This document shows, in pieces, positions 44,748-53,314 of a stretch of DNA of 64,000 bases. The translations under genes were made by a program, and so were the position numbers. The notes under the pieces are model-generated. The model was not told the DNA's origin, did no database searches, and saw only the letters and a list, made by a program, of their open reading frames with translations. Location: assembly GCA_023412495.1 (NCBI GenBank), contig JAEYNP010000105.1, forward strand, positions 120,428 through 184,427. The letters are read 5' to 3'. The stretch comes from Pseudomonadota bacterium (GTDB lineage Bacteria > Desulfobacterota > Desulfobulbia > Desulfobulbales > Desulfocapsaceae). Numbering within the stretch: the stretch's first letter is position 1; each line of letters starts with the position of its first letter.

Positions 44748-46877
44748 TCAAGATGCGAAAGTCGCCTTGACGTCCAAGACACCGCAGCAGACCATTTCGT
44801 AGTCGGCCAGCTGCACCCAGACCTCGGATTCCCCCACAGCGGGCCGGGCAGGGGGAATATCGGGGCCGTAGATCGGCTGACCGGGGGCGACCGAGATCTT
44901 CGAGACGAAGCCCACTTCCGGGCTGGGCTGGATAAACTCGAGCAGTCCGGAGACCAGAAACGGCTGGCCGATCTCCCACCCTGCGCCCCGGGGCCCGCCG
45001 TGCAGCGGGTGCAGAAAGCGCCGGATCTTGTCGCGCAGATCCTGCTCCAGGCTCTCTTCATCGGTTACCAGCTTGTTTTGCTGCGCCTGGAGGAAAACGG
45101 TGACCTTGACCGTGACGTCGATGGGCAGGTAGCGCGGATAGGTTACGTGCAACCTGGCGCCAACCACCCGCCGGGCATCCAGGTAATCCGCCACTTCCTG
45201 GAGCAGCTGCTCGGAAGGCAGCGGTGTGTCGTCAGTGAGGGACGCCTCGGGGAAGATCACGACATTGACGTTGCCCTTGTCGCGATTCAACCCGCCGAAG
45301 GTCCAGGGATCGCCGATGGCAACGCCCGCAGGTCGTGCGTCGAACTCGCGGAAAAGCCGCTCCGGCAGACAGCGCGCCTTGCACACATCGGTCGTGGCTT
45401 CGCGGGCCAGGTATTCGTAGTCATCGGCCGTCACGGCCCGATTGCGGTTTCGCAGCTCCTCCGGTGCACGCCGCTTGGTTTCCTCGATCGGCTCCTCGTC
45501 CGATCCTCCCGTGGCCGGGCCCGGATTGGCGACCGCCACCAGCCCGGTCAGGGCCTTGCGGATAGCGTTCACCGTACCGGAAGGCACGTTGCCCCGGGAG
45601 TCGCCGGCGACATATCGATAGGAAAGGGCCCGGATTTCACTGCCCAGCGGCGGAATGGCGCCGCGTCCGTCGGGCGAGGTGGAGGAATGGTGGTTGCCGA
45701 AGTCCACCCTTCCGGTGACCGGGTCGAGACGGAAGTGCCGGCCGGGGCCTTCGGGAAAGTCGTCGACCGGCTGCCAGTCGATCCAGTCGTCGAAGCCGCC
45801 GCCCAGCCGGGGCTCGCGCACCTGGAGCCGCAGGTGCCCGAAGGGCGTCGCGGAACCGACCTGCTTGTACAGGGGCGGATGCCTCAAGTCGAAGTACTGA
45901 AACGGCTTTTCGCTGCTGTTCCCCAAAAACTCCGCCTCGGTGATGGTCAAGGCATTGGAGGCAGGGATGGCATTGAACAGGATATGCTCTATGCCGACCG
46001 TGAGAGGGGGAACATCCTCGGGCTTTTCGATGCGGATGCCGATCCAGAAAAGCGGCTGATCGAGGGCCGGCGCGCCCGCCTCGGGCTGGTAGTCCCAATC
46101 CGTGGGGCGCTGGGCGGCCCAATCGGCAGGCCCGTGAAACCGCACCCGGCCGTTTTTCCGCAGGCCTTCGGTGCCGTCCTCGATATCGACCAGGACGATC
46201 CACTCGCCGGGGAGTTCCTGCCCGCGCGAATACCGCCAGATGACCTGGGCCGCATCGGCGCCAAACGGCCGTGACAGGCGCAGACGCAGTTGCAGCTCTT
46301 CCGCGCTTTTGGCATCGAAGCCGAGGGCGATGACGACCGGGTCTTCCGCCAGGTGCGGCCCGCCGATATCTTCCATGAAGCCGCTCAGCGGCGAATCGGC
46401 GATGTGGGAAGTGATGTCGCGGTAGCGCGGCTCGTTGAATTCACGGGTGCGGTAAAGGCACAGCGCCCGCGTCAGATTGGTCGGAAGGATTCTTAAGGCT
46501 TCATCGGTCTCGAAAACGATCGCCTCGGTTTCTTCGGTCTGCCGGGTGGCTATCTGATAGCCCGCGTCCACCTCCAGGGCCTGTGCGCCGGGGGCCAGAC
46601 GGAAGACCAGCCAGGTCGAGGCCGGGGTGGCCGGGTCGCGGGTGATGCCGATCAGGTTGAAAAATTCGATCATCATTTTGTCGGGCACCCGATTCAGGCG
46701 ATAGATCAACCCCTCCACCAGAAAGGCGAACAGCTCGATCAGGGCGATGCCCGGATCGCTCGGGTTGTGATCCGTCCATTGGGGGGCGTACGTCGGGATC
46801 AGCGCCCGGGCCTGGTCGACGATTTGCTGCCAGGTGCGATCATCCAGGTTCGGCGGTTCCAGTCTTCCCCTTGCCAT
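44748..46877 (-). CDS. Putative baseplate assembly protein (gpJ/Afp11-like)
   Basis: 710 residues. The N-terminal block RTWQQIVDQARALIPTYAPQWTDHNPSDPGIALIELFAFLVEGLIYRLNRVPDKMMIEFFNLIG is the hallmark of large eCIS/phage baseplate wedge proteins, and the C-terminal half (VTADDYEYLAREATTDVCKARCLP ... LHVTYPRYLPIDVTVKVTVFL ... FLHPLHGGPRGAGWEIGQPF) is the baseplate J domain. It would build the wedge ring that triggers sheath contraction. ATG 46877 with AGGTGG upstream is chosen rather than 46943, whose extra leader is encoded by the 46891-46940 repeat. Confidence 0.92.
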   Translation of the reverse strand: MARGRLEPPNLDDRTWQQIVDQARALIPTYAPQWTDHNPSDPGIALIELFAFLVEGLIYRLNRVPDKMMIEFFNLIGITRDPATPASTWLVFRLAPGAQALEVDAGYQIATRQTEETEAIVFETDEALRILPTNLTRALCLYRTREFNEPRYRDITSHIADSPLSGFMEDIGGPHLAEDPVVIALGFDAKSAEELQLRLRLSRPFGADAAQVIWRYSRGQELPGEWIVLVDIEDGTEGLRKNGRVRFHGPADWAAQRPTDWDYQPEAGAPALDQPLFWIGIRIEKPEDVPPLTVGIEHILFNAIPASNALTITEAEFLGNSSEKPFQYFDLRHPPLYKQVGSATPFGHLRLQVREPRLGGGFDDWIDWQPVDDFPEGPGRHFRLDPVTGRVDFGNHHSSTSPDGRGAIPPLGSEIRALSYRYVAGDSRGNVPSGTVNAIRKALTGLVAVANPGPATGGSDEEPIEETKRRAPEELRNRNRAVTADDYEYLAREATTDVCKARCLPERLFREFDARPAGVAIGDPWTFGGLNRDKGNVNVVIFPEASLTDDTPLPSEQLLQEVADYLDARRVVGARLHVTYPRYLPIDVTVKVTVFLQAQQNKLVTDEESLEQDLRDKIRRFLHPLHGGPRGAGWEIGQPFLVSGLLEFIQPSPEVGFVSKISVAPGQPIYGPDIPPARPAVGESEVWVQLADYEMVCCGVLDVKATFAS

Positions 46878-46890
46878 ATTTCCACCTTTT

Positions 46891-46940
46891 AGTACCTGAG
46901 GAATTCGTTTCTTGTTTTTGAGAAACGAATTTCGTGAAGG
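46891..46940. repeat. Dispersed palindromic repeat, copy B
   Basis: Begins AGTACCTGAG and ends TTTCGTGAAGG. GAATTCGTTTCT pairs with AGAAACGAATTTC around TTGTTTTTG. It aligns over its whole length with copy A at 8331-8379, and the differences in one arm are matched in the other. It sits between the gp25 and baseplate J-like genes inside the eCIS operon, just upstream of the latter's ribosome-binding site. Confidence 0.8.
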
Positions 46941-46988
46941 CATTTATCCCCCCTTGTGGAGGGCAGTTTGTGGGCTAAGCTGCTGAAA

Positions 46989-47378
46989 CTACGATTGCAG
47001 GTAGAACGGGTACACCAGGTTCTGCGGCTCGTAGGTCGCGCGAATGCGATATTCCAGCTCGATGACGAGCCGGTCCCGGGCCGGATCGTTTTTCACGGTC
47101 ACCGCGTCGAGGATGATGCGCGGTTCCCATCTGCGCAAGCCTTCCTCGACAAAGTGGCGCGCCAGATTGGCCGTGCCCGCGTTGTTGGGGGCAAAGACCA
47201 GCGAGCGCAGGTTGCAGCCGAAGGTCGGGCGCATCAGCCGCTCACCGTGCCCGGTGCCCAGGATGATGCGGATCGACTGCTTGATCTTTTCGGCGTGCCT
47301 CGCTTCGAGGATGCCGCCGTGTGAGTTCGTCTGCAGTGGAAACGCGAATCCGCGGCCGAGAATGTCCGTGTTCATCAT
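46989..47378 (-). CDS. GPW/gp25 family baseplate wedge protein (Afp9-like)
   Basis: 129 residues, the usual gp25 length. It begins DILGRGFAFPLQTNSHGGI and contains the family core AEKIKQSIRIILGTGHGERLMRPTFGCNLRSLVFAPNN, including the EPR-like motif region (ERLMRP) at the heart of contractile baseplates, where sheath assembly starts. GAGGAG lies before the two adjacent ATGs (47378 or 47375). Confidence 0.93.
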   Translation of the reverse strand: MMNTDILGRGFAFPLQTNSHGGILEARHAEKIKQSIRIILGTGHGERLMRPTFGCNLRSLVFAPNNAGTANLARHFVEEGLRRWEPRIILDAVTVKNDPARDRLVIELEYRIRATYEPQNLVYPFYLQS

Positions 47379-47509
47379 GCATTCCTCCTCGATGAGCTCA
47401 GATCAAGGCATTTTCGTATATTAATCGCAGCCATATAAGTAATATTGCGAGCATTAATATTCTGAAATAACGCAGAGCCGGGAAAAGTGCATGATCCGAC
47501 AGCCTCCTA
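47379..47509. repeat. MITE-like palindromic repeat between spike and gp25 genes
   Basis: Read on the minus strand it starts CTAGGAGGCTGTCGGATCA, with its TAG serving as the stop codon of the spike gene. It contains inverted arms GATCATGCACTTTTC and GAAAATGCCTTGATC and an AT-rich centre with ATATTAAT. It looks like a diverged relative of the element at 49163-49308. No gene lies within. Confidence 0.6.
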
Positions 47510-49150
47510 GTTGACATCCATGGTCCCCTCCACCTTGACCATCACGTTTTTCCCCTCGATGCTGATATCCCCGCCGGTGGACTTCAGTTCGATATTGCCC
47601 GGCGCGGTGATGCTGATCGAACCGTCGGCCTTGAGGGTGATGGTGCTGCCGGCCTTGTCCTTGATCGTCAGATTCTCCTGGCCCGATGTCTCGTCGAAGA
47701 GTATCTGCATGCCGGTTTTGGTCTTCAGGAGCTTTCTGGCGTTTTTGCCCTCATTGGTTTCCGGGGGCCGCGCCTTGCCGTTCCACAACGAGCCGATGAC
47801 CACCGGCCGGTTGAAATCGCCGTGCTCGAAGGCCACCAGCACTTCATCGCCGATATCGGGCAGAAAATAGCTGCCCCAGGAATCGGCAGGCCTGGACCCG
47901 CCTCCGGCCATGAAGCCGGCGACGCGCGCCCACTCGCTCAGGTTGACTTCGGAGAATTCGGGAAAGGAAAGCTGGACCCGCCCCAGCCCTTTCGGGTCGC
48001 CGACATTGTTGCGCACGATGCCCACCATGACGCTCTCCTGCTTGGGCTGTTTATTGGGCGGCGGGGAGTCGACAAGCTTTTTGCGCAGGCTCTGCAGCAG
48101 CAGGGCGGAAGCTTTCTGGCTCACCTCGAAGCTCGTGCGATAGCCGCTTTCGTCGATGGTATGGGTGACGCGGCTCAAGCGATATTTCCCGCTGAAACGT
48201 TTGCCGACGCCTCGCACCTCGATCAGGTCGCCGGCCCGCAGCTCGGTCATGCCGATGCAGGCTCCCGAAGCTTCGTAGAGACCTTCCAGGATCTGCTGCA
48301 GGATGGATTTGGCCAAGGTCAGCGCATCGAAGTAGTCGCTGACCTTGACATCGCGAATCACATAACGGCCAAGGGAGGTCAGTTGATTGACAAAACCGCT
48401 GCCCAGGCGCTCGATGATATCGTCCAGGTCGGTGTCCAGGGCGATCGCCGGCAAGACGGCCACGATGGTCTGGGCCAGTTCATGGTCATAGCTGCGGATC
48501 TCCTGGATGCCCACCTGTCCGGCGGTGGAGAGGCGCGGGTTGAAGCTGTTCAGGTTCTTGCCCCAGGTAAGCGTGACCATCTGCGTCTGGGGGCGCGGCA
48601 AACGAAAGAACAGCTTGTCCCAGTGGACGAAGAGCTGAAAATGATTGCGGTCGGCCAGCTCCTGGAGCAGCGCCCAGTCGCTGCCGAGCTGAGGGCTTTT
48701 TTCGCGAACCGTCCGGGTGGGGTCGACGATGGGCACCAGTCCGTTTTCGGCCGCGATCTGGGCTGCGATCAGGCTGTCGTTCAGGTGCGTGAAGGTCTTT
48801 CCGGGCGGACTGTTGTGCCGCATCCGATGGGATTTGTCATAGCCGGTGACCGACAGGCTCGGCGCCCCGCCTTCCGGGAACGATGGGCTGACGGCCGTTA
48901 TCTCGCCGAGCATCATCGGCTGCAGGCTTCCCGCATAGCCCATGTGGATCTCGACCGACTTGCCGACATCGAAGAGGGTTGAATCGGTCAGGCTCAGGTC
49001 GGCGTTGTTGAGCTGGAGCGTGAACATGTCCGCAGCGTCGATGTTATTGTCGTAGGTGATGCTGCGCACGGCGCCGCGCACCTCGGCCGCCAGGGTCAGG
49101 CCCGCGATCTTGACCGAAAAATCAGGTGCGTAAAAAGGATGTCCTGCCAT
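47507..49150 (-). CDS. VgrG-like spike/hub protein (gpD-gp5 fusion, Afp8-like)
   Basis: 547 residues. The N-terminal ~340 residues are a phage late control D/gp27-like hub (FYAPDFSVKIAGLTLAAEVRGAVRSITYDNN ... ELRAGDLIEVRGVGKRFSGKYRLSRVTHTI). Next comes a gp5-type OB domain (VMVGIVRNNVGDPKGLGRVQLSFPEFS ... LPDIGDEVLVAFEHGDFNRPVVIGSLWNG), and the end is a beta-helix needle (LTIKDKAGSTITLKADGSISITAPGNIELKSTGGDI). It forms the membrane-piercing tip. ATG 49150 is chosen because GGAGGG lies just upstream; the longer frame reads into the neighbouring repeat. Confidence 0.93.
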   Translation of the reverse strand: MAGHPFYAPDFSVKIAGLTLAAEVRGAVRSITYDNNIDAADMFTLQLNNADLSLTDSTLFDVGKSVEIHMGYAGSLQPMMLGEITAVSPSFPEGGAPSLSVTGYDKSHRMRHNSPPGKTFTHLNDSLIAAQIAAENGLVPIVDPTRTVREKSPQLGSDWALLQELADRNHFQLFVHWDKLFFRLPRPQTQMVTLTWGKNLNSFNPRLSTAGQVGIQEIRSYDHELAQTIVAVLPAIALDTDLDDIIERLGSGFVNQLTSLGRYVIRDVKVSDYFDALTLAKSILQQILEGLYEASGACIGMTELRAGDLIEVRGVGKRFSGKYRLSRVTHTIDESGYRTSFEVSQKASALLLQSLRKKLVDSPPPNKQPKQESVMVGIVRNNVGDPKGLGRVQLSFPEFSEVNLSEWARVAGFMAGGGSRPADSWGSYFLPDIGDEVLVAFEHGDFNRPVVIGSLWNGKARPPETNEGKNARKLLKTKTGMQILFDETSGQENLTIKDKAGSTITLKADGSISITAPGNIELKSTGGDISIEGKNVMVKVEGTMDVN

Positions 49151-49162
49151 TGCCCTCCGTTT

Positions 49163-49308
49163 CCTAGGAGGCTGCTCGAGAATGCCCTTTTCCCTCATAT
49201 CTTTGTTAAACTCGAAAAAATTATCCTAAGAATATTAAGTATATGCTTCCGGTTTCGAGTTTGCCTCGACCTGAGCGAAAATTGCTATTCTCTGACAGCC
49301 TCCTAGGG
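49163..49308. repeat. 146-bp palindromic MITE-like element between LysM and spike genes
   Basis: Bounded by CCTAGGAGGCTG and CAGCCTCCTAGG, with the inverted match continuing after three bases as GAGAAT/ATTCTC. Further inner matches (AAACTCGAAA against TTTCGAGTTT, and GCATATACTTAA against TTAATATTC-type sequence) make the whole element an imperfect palindrome. The outer CCTAGG may be a palindromic target duplication. The TAG of the LysM gene lies in its end. Confidence 0.8.
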
Positions 49309-49929
49309 GGTCTTTTGCGACGGGATCAGCAGCCTCGTTCCGGGAGGAATGCGGCGGGGATCGTCGATATTGTTCTCTTCGGCGATCCGGCGCCAGGCGC
49401 CGGGATCGCCCAGAAATTCATAGGCCAGCTTGCTCAGGTCTTCTCCTTCCAGCAGATTGTGCACGGTGGGCGGGCCGAGGGAAATACCGCTTTCGATCTG
49501 CACCTCCACCTGTTCGAATTCCTTGAAGGCGACGTTGAGCCGGGCGCGCACGGGCGTTCCGTCGTCGAGGAACATGATGAATTTCTGGCCCACCTTCTCC
49601 AGCACGCACACAAACTGCAGGCTGCCCCAGGTAACCAGCAGCACGGGCGGCGCCTGGGTGACGGGCGTCTTTTCCAGCAGCGCGGTGATCCGCCGCGTCA
49701 ACCGGCGCACATCCTGCGGGGGTTTTTTGTCATAGGTGTCGAAGAACAATTCCATCTGGAGCGTGCGGATATTGCCCCGGACGTACTGGACGGGGGACTT
49801 TTCCAGGCCGGGGATGCCGATTTCGGCGATGGTGTTGCCCATGTCCAGGGAATACTCCTCGGGGTTGAACATCACGGGAATCCGCTCGTTGGTCTCCAGG
49901 TTGATGATGGTTGCCTTTTCCAGCGCCAT
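49303..49929 (-). CDS. CIS tube-cap protein with C-terminal LysM domain (Afp7-like)
   Basis: 208 residues. The N-terminal part (MALEKATIINLETNERIPVMFNPEEYSLDMGN ... YVRGNIRTLQMELFFDTYD) is the CIS tube/gp53-like domain that joins the tube to the spike. The last 50 residues are a LysM motif (VHNLLEGEDLSKLAYEFLGDPGAWRRIAEENNIDDPRRIPPGTRLLIP). GAGG precedes ATG 49929. It lies directly upstream of the spike gene, as in Afp/PVC loci. Its stop codon is contributed by the repeat at 49163-49308. Confidence 0.93.
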   Translation of the reverse strand: MALEKATIINLETNERIPVMFNPEEYSLDMGNTIAEIGIPGLEKSPVQYVRGNIRTLQMELFFDTYDKKPPQDVRRLTRRITALLEKTPVTQAPPVLLVTWGSLQFVCVLEKVGQKFIMFLDDGTPVRARLNVAFKEFEQVEVQIESGISLGPPTVHNLLEGEDLSKLAYEFLGDPGAWRRIAEENNIDDPRRIPPGTRLLIPSQKTP

Positions 49930-49935
49930 GGCCGT

Positions 49936-51018
49936 TCAGCCTCCTCGTTCGAATTCCGTGCGCAGCCGCTCCATCAGGTCCCGGTATACGGCATCCTTGA
50001 TCTGTTGCAGCTGCGCCGAAGGAAATGAGTCCATCGGGTCATGCGTGACGGTATCGCCGGCGACGGCGCGGTCGGTCGCGGCTGTTTGAACCGCGGGCGG
50101 TTTCGCTGCCGGGGCCCGCGGCGCGGAAAAGCTGCCGGGAGTAGAAAACATGCCCGTCTGCCCCGGCGCCGGAGAGCCGGACAGCCGGTTCAGGATCCGC
50201 CGTTCATTGGCCAGCGCCGTCGACTCCGCGAGAGCCGCGCCCTCGGGTGTGTCGGGCATATCGAATGCGGCCGGACCGGCGGACCGCATCCGGGCCTGGG
50301 CCGCGTGGGTCAATTCATGGCCCAGGAGCCCCAGCCCGCGCGCTGTCGATGGCTCGTAGCGCCCGGATCGGAACAGAATGCTGTCGCCGAAAGCCACGGC
50401 ATCGGCATGGAACCGGCGGGCTACCTGGTCGGCCGCCTGATTGGCGTAGATCTTGACGGCCGGGATGCGGATGTCGAGCATCCGGGCCATCAGCCTTCGC
50501 ACCGGTTCATCCAGACGCAACGGCAGGCTTTGGATCACGGCATCCGGCAATGGCGAGGCAAATGGCTCGGCCCCGGCCGGCGCTCTCTTTTCGTCCGTCC
50601 CGGCTGCCCGGCCCGCAGGGGCGAGGCGATTGCCGAGTGACGGCAGTTGCGGCAGCGTGCGGGACGGCCCATGGTCGGCTTGCTGAGCCCGTTGGTCGGG
50701 TCGATCATCCCAGGGCTCGGCGGCAGGATGGCTCGCCGGTATCTGCCGCCGATCAAAAAACTGTGCCGGCTCCTCAAGCCGGAATGCTGCCAGGCGCTCT
50801 TCGACCTGCCGCGCGAATACCGCCGTTCGTCCGTCCGTCCGGTGTCGATCAAGCACGGCGTCGGCAAACCGCCGGACCGAGTTCCCGGGCAGCGCCCGTC
50901 CAGCGATGCGGCTGGCGCATCGAAGCAGGGGCTCGGCAAGCGGGAGGCCGCGCGTCGTTTCGTGCCGCGCGCCGTCCGTCTGTGCGTTATCAGCGCGATC
51001 CTGGGAATCCGTTGTCAT
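49936..51018 (-). CDS. Short DUF4157 (eCIS core) protein
   Basis: 360 residues. The first ~165 residues are a low-complexity leader. The DUF4157 domain follows at ~175-245 (ARMLDIRIPAVKIYANQAADQVARRFHADAVAFGDSILFRSGRYEPSTARGLGLLGHELTHAAQARM) with HELTH at 234-238. The remaining ~110 residues are disordered and end in a short helix (LQQIKDAVYRDLMERLRTEFER). Unlike the 973-residue protein, it has no room for a toxin domain, so it may be a structural or loading protein of the particle. Position between the DUF6760 and LysM genes is typical of eCIS. Confidence 0.85.
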   Translation of the reverse strand: MTTDSQDRADNAQTDGARHETTRGLPLAEPLLRCASRIAGRALPGNSVRRFADAVLDRHRTDGRTAVFARQVEERLAAFRLEEPAQFFDRRQIPASHPAAEPWDDRPDQRAQQADHGPSRTLPQLPSLGNRLAPAGRAAGTDEKRAPAGAEPFASPLPDAVIQSLPLRLDEPVRRLMARMLDIRIPAVKIYANQAADQVARRFHADAVAFGDSILFRSGRYEPSTARGLGLLGHELTHAAQARMRSAGPAAFDMPDTPEGAALAESTALANERRILNRLSGSPAPGQTGMFSTPGSFSAPRAPAAKPPAVQTAATDRAVAGDTVTHDPMDSFPSAQLQQIKDAVYRDLMERLRTEFERGG

Positions 51019-51034
51019 ATCTCATCTGCCTCAC

Positions 51035-51238
51035 TCAAGGTTGGGGCGCGAGAAGACGGCTAATCTCCCGAACCCAGACCCGGCGCTCCCGATGCTCCAT
51101 TTCCATGATCGTTTCATACGACCAGTGAAAATGCAGGGCGAGGGTGGCTACCTCCCGACGGAGCGGTTCAAGGGGGTAGCCTAGGATCCCCCCGGCGGCG
51201 CCGGCTCCACTTCGAAGACCTTGCGGCAGCCCGGGCAT
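51035..51238 (-). CDS. DUF6760-like small eCIS protein, overlapping its upstream gene
   Basis: 67 residues from ATG 51238. The conserved part is the C-terminal 50 residues: YPLEPLRREVATLALHFHWSYETIMEMEHRERRVWVREISRLL, which fits the short DUF6760 proteins found between tail-assembly and LysM genes of eCIS and related phage loci. The first ~17 residues are Gly-rich and lie in another frame of the upstream gene, overlapping it by 58 bases, so the true start may be a non-ATG codon nearer the conserved part. Its exact function is unknown. Confidence 0.75.
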   Translation of the reverse strand: MPGLPQGLRSGAGAAGGILGYPLEPLRREVATLALHFHWSYETIMEMEHRERRVWVREISRLLAPQP

Positions 51239-51546
51239 TCCACCTGCATGCGTTCGGCGGCGTAGCCGTTGATCCGGTTGTAGACATCCTGCAGGTAGTT
51301 GAGATCGCCCGTGTACAGATCCTCGATGGTTTTGGGCGTGATATGCTTGATGCTCCCCAGCCTGATCACGACCCGCGAGAGCAGAATGATCAGCAGATAC
51401 GCCGGGTTTTTGCCCACACGCGGGTCCTGCAGCGGCAGGATCTCGTCCGCGGCCGTCGCCAGCCGCATGATACCGTCCCTGTGCAGGCTGCCGTCGGCCT
51501 CCATATACCCCTTGGGCAGGGTAAACTCGTACTCGGTCTTGAACAT
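51181..51546 (-). CDS. Phage-tail assembly-type eCIS protein with zinc-knuckle-like end
   Basis: 121 residues. MFKTEYEFTLPKGYMEADGSLHRDGIMRLATAADEILPLQDPRV and NPAYLLIILLSRVVIRLGSI are typical of small tail-assembly proteins coded after the tube gene in eCIS. The C-terminus has CPGCRKVF, a CxxC pair, possibly a half zinc knuckle. It may act as an assembly chaperone for the tube. The 3' end overlaps the DUF6760-like gene. Confidence 0.82.
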   Translation of the reverse strand: MFKTEYEFTLPKGYMEADGSLHRDGIMRLATAADEILPLQDPRVGKNPAYLLIILLSRVVIRLGSIKHITPKTIEDLYTGDLNYLQDVYNRINGYAAERMQVECPGCRKVFEVEPAPPGGS

Positions 51547-51572
51547 GGTCGATTGCTCTTGAGCCTGATTGA

Positions 51573-52016
51573 TTATCCGAATTTTCGTTCAATGCCTTCG
51601 TGCGCCAACTCGAGCGTTTCGATGGCCACTTCGTTGCCGGTGCTTTTGAAGTCGGAGACGTGGTATTTGGTCGGCCAGGCATCGACGAAGTCCCAGCGGG
51701 CGATTTCGAGGCCCTGGCGATCCAGCACGATGATCGATCCGTTGCGGCGGAAATCGACGTTGCCCAATACCGTCTGGCGATGCCAATCGTACAGATCGGC
51801 ATCGGTGGTCAAGCCCCGCTTCAGGACAATGTTGCTGTATTTCGTCACCCCCGGTAGTTTGCGCACGGTCGTGTTCTGGCCGCCCTCCCGGTATTCGATG
51901 GGGTCGATCGTGGCCTCGAGCCCGCTCGCCTCCTGAAAGGACGCGCGGACGACACCGTCCAGTTCGACCAGAAAGTTGTAACTGAAAAAAGGATCAACGC
52001 GCTGTCCCGTAGCCAT
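51573..52016 (-). CDS. eCIS inner tube protein (gp19/Afp1-like)
   Basis: 147 residues. DPFFSYNFLVELDGVVRASFQEASGLEATIDPIEYREGG and TKYSNIVLKRGLTTDADLYDWHRQ are diagnostic of T4 gp19-type tube proteins of Afp, PVC and related particles; hexameric rings stack into the tube that carries cargo. ATG 52016 with a strong GAGGAG is chosen. Only one tube gene is present (Afp and PVC have two). Confidence 0.95.
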   Translation of the reverse strand: MATGQRVDPFFSYNFLVELDGVVRASFQEASGLEATIDPIEYREGGQNTTVRKLPGVTKYSNIVLKRGLTTDADLYDWHRQTVLGNVDFRRNGSIIVLDRQGLEIARWDFVDAWPTKYHVSDFKSTGNEVAIETLELAHEGIERKFG

Positions 52017-52057
52017 GGTTTTGCTCCTCAAGGATTATTCGATGATTGTCCACTCGC

Positions 52058-53260
52058 TCATGACGCAGTGCCCGTCACCTGGGAGATGCGGAAAATGACA
52101 AACTCCGCCGGCTTGACGATGGCGACACCGATTTCGGTGACCACCTGGCCCAGCTCCCGAACTTCCGGCGGGTTGGTCGTCTCATCGCATTTGACGTAGA
52201 AGGCCTGCTCCGGGGTGACGCCGAACAGTGCGCCGTCGCGCCAGACATTGGTCAAAAATGCATTCACGCTGCGCACGATACGTTGCCACAGTGGCTGGGC
52301 ATTGGGCTCGAAAACGGCAAACCTGGTCCCCTGCTCGATCGACTCGCGCAAAAAGTTGAGCAGGCGGCGGACATTGATGTATTTGGTCTCGCCGTTGGCA
52401 TCGCCGCCGAGGGTGCGCGCGCCCCAGACGGTGATGGCGCCGTTGAAGTTGCGGATGGCGTTGACGCCTGCCGGGTTGAGCAGCTCCTGCTCGTTGCGCG
52501 AGACCGGGTAGGTCAAGCCGAGCGCGCCGCGCACCACTTCGTTGGCGGGCGCCTTGTGCACGCCGCGCTGCTGGTCGACACGGGCGTAGATGCCGGCCAT
52601 ATGCCCGCTGGGCGGCATGGCCAGCTGCTCATTGGTGACGGGGTCCGCTACGTGGATCTGCGGGAAATAGAGTGCGGCGAAGTCGCTGGCGGGCACGCCG
52701 CTCGGGATGATCGCCGCAGGGGTGATGGTCGTGGTGATCTGGCCGTCGAGAATGGCGAAACGGTCCTTCATATTCACGCAGTGATCGATCAGTGCCAGTT
52801 GAACGGCGGCACCCAGCGCCCCGGGGGCGGCCACAATGGCTATTTCATCGATGGCCTCGAAACGCTTGAGCACCTCGGCCACGGCATCGGCGTCGGTGAT
52901 GTCGCCGATCCGGGCGACCCAGCAGACAGTGCCGCCATTGTTGAAAAAACCGTACACGGCGTGGGCCAGCGTGCTGTTGGCCGCATGGAAGTCGCCGAAC
53001 TGGTTCTTGAACTGTTCCCAGTTGGTGACCAGCGCCGGTTCGCCCTCCGCCGTCAGGACGAACCGGTCCTCCTCCACGGGGTTGGCCGGATCCAGCGGCC
53101 TGCCCGGTCTGAAAGGCATCTCGAAGGCCTTGCCATCGGGATCGGCGACGCTGGGATCGACCACCCCGATGAAACCCGCCGTGCTGGTACCGACACCGAC
53201 GATGGGCGGCGTACCGGCAACTTCCTCCACATAGACGCCGGGTGCTTTATATTGTGGCAT
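52058..53260 (-). CDS. eCIS contractile sheath protein (Afp2-4-like)
   Basis: 400 residues. It begins MPQYKAPGVYVEEVAGTPPIVGVGTSTAGFIG, the universal sheath N-terminus, and ends with the sheath C-terminal domain (GARTLGGDANGETKYINVRRLLNFLRESIEQGTRFAVFEPNAQPLWQRIVRSVNAFLTNVWRDGAL). The sheath surrounds the tube and shortens on contact. GAGGAG precedes ATG 53260. A single sheath gene, rather than three as in Afp, suggests a simpler particle. Confidence 0.97.
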   Translation of the reverse strand: MPQYKAPGVYVEEVAGTPPIVGVGTSTAGFIGVVDPSVADPDGKAFEMPFRPGRPLDPANPVEEDRFVLTAEGEPALVTNWEQFKNQFGDFHAANSTLAHAVYGFFNNGGTVCWVARIGDITDADAVAEVLKRFEAIDEIAIVAAPGALGAAVQLALIDHCVNMKDRFAILDGQITTTITPAAIIPSGVPASDFAALYFPQIHVADPVTNEQLAMPPSGHMAGIYARVDQQRGVHKAPANEVVRGALGLTYPVSRNEQELLNPAGVNAIRNFNGAITVWGARTLGGDANGETKYINVRRLLNFLRESIEQGTRFAVFEPNAQPLWQRIVRSVNAFLTNVWRDGALFGVTPEQAFYVKCDETTNPPEVRELGQVVTEIGVAIVKPAEFVIFRISQVTGTAS

Positions 53261-53314
53261 GGCATGTCTCCTCTGCTAGGGTTCTTTCAGGGATCAGCTC
53301 GCTTTGTTATGCGC

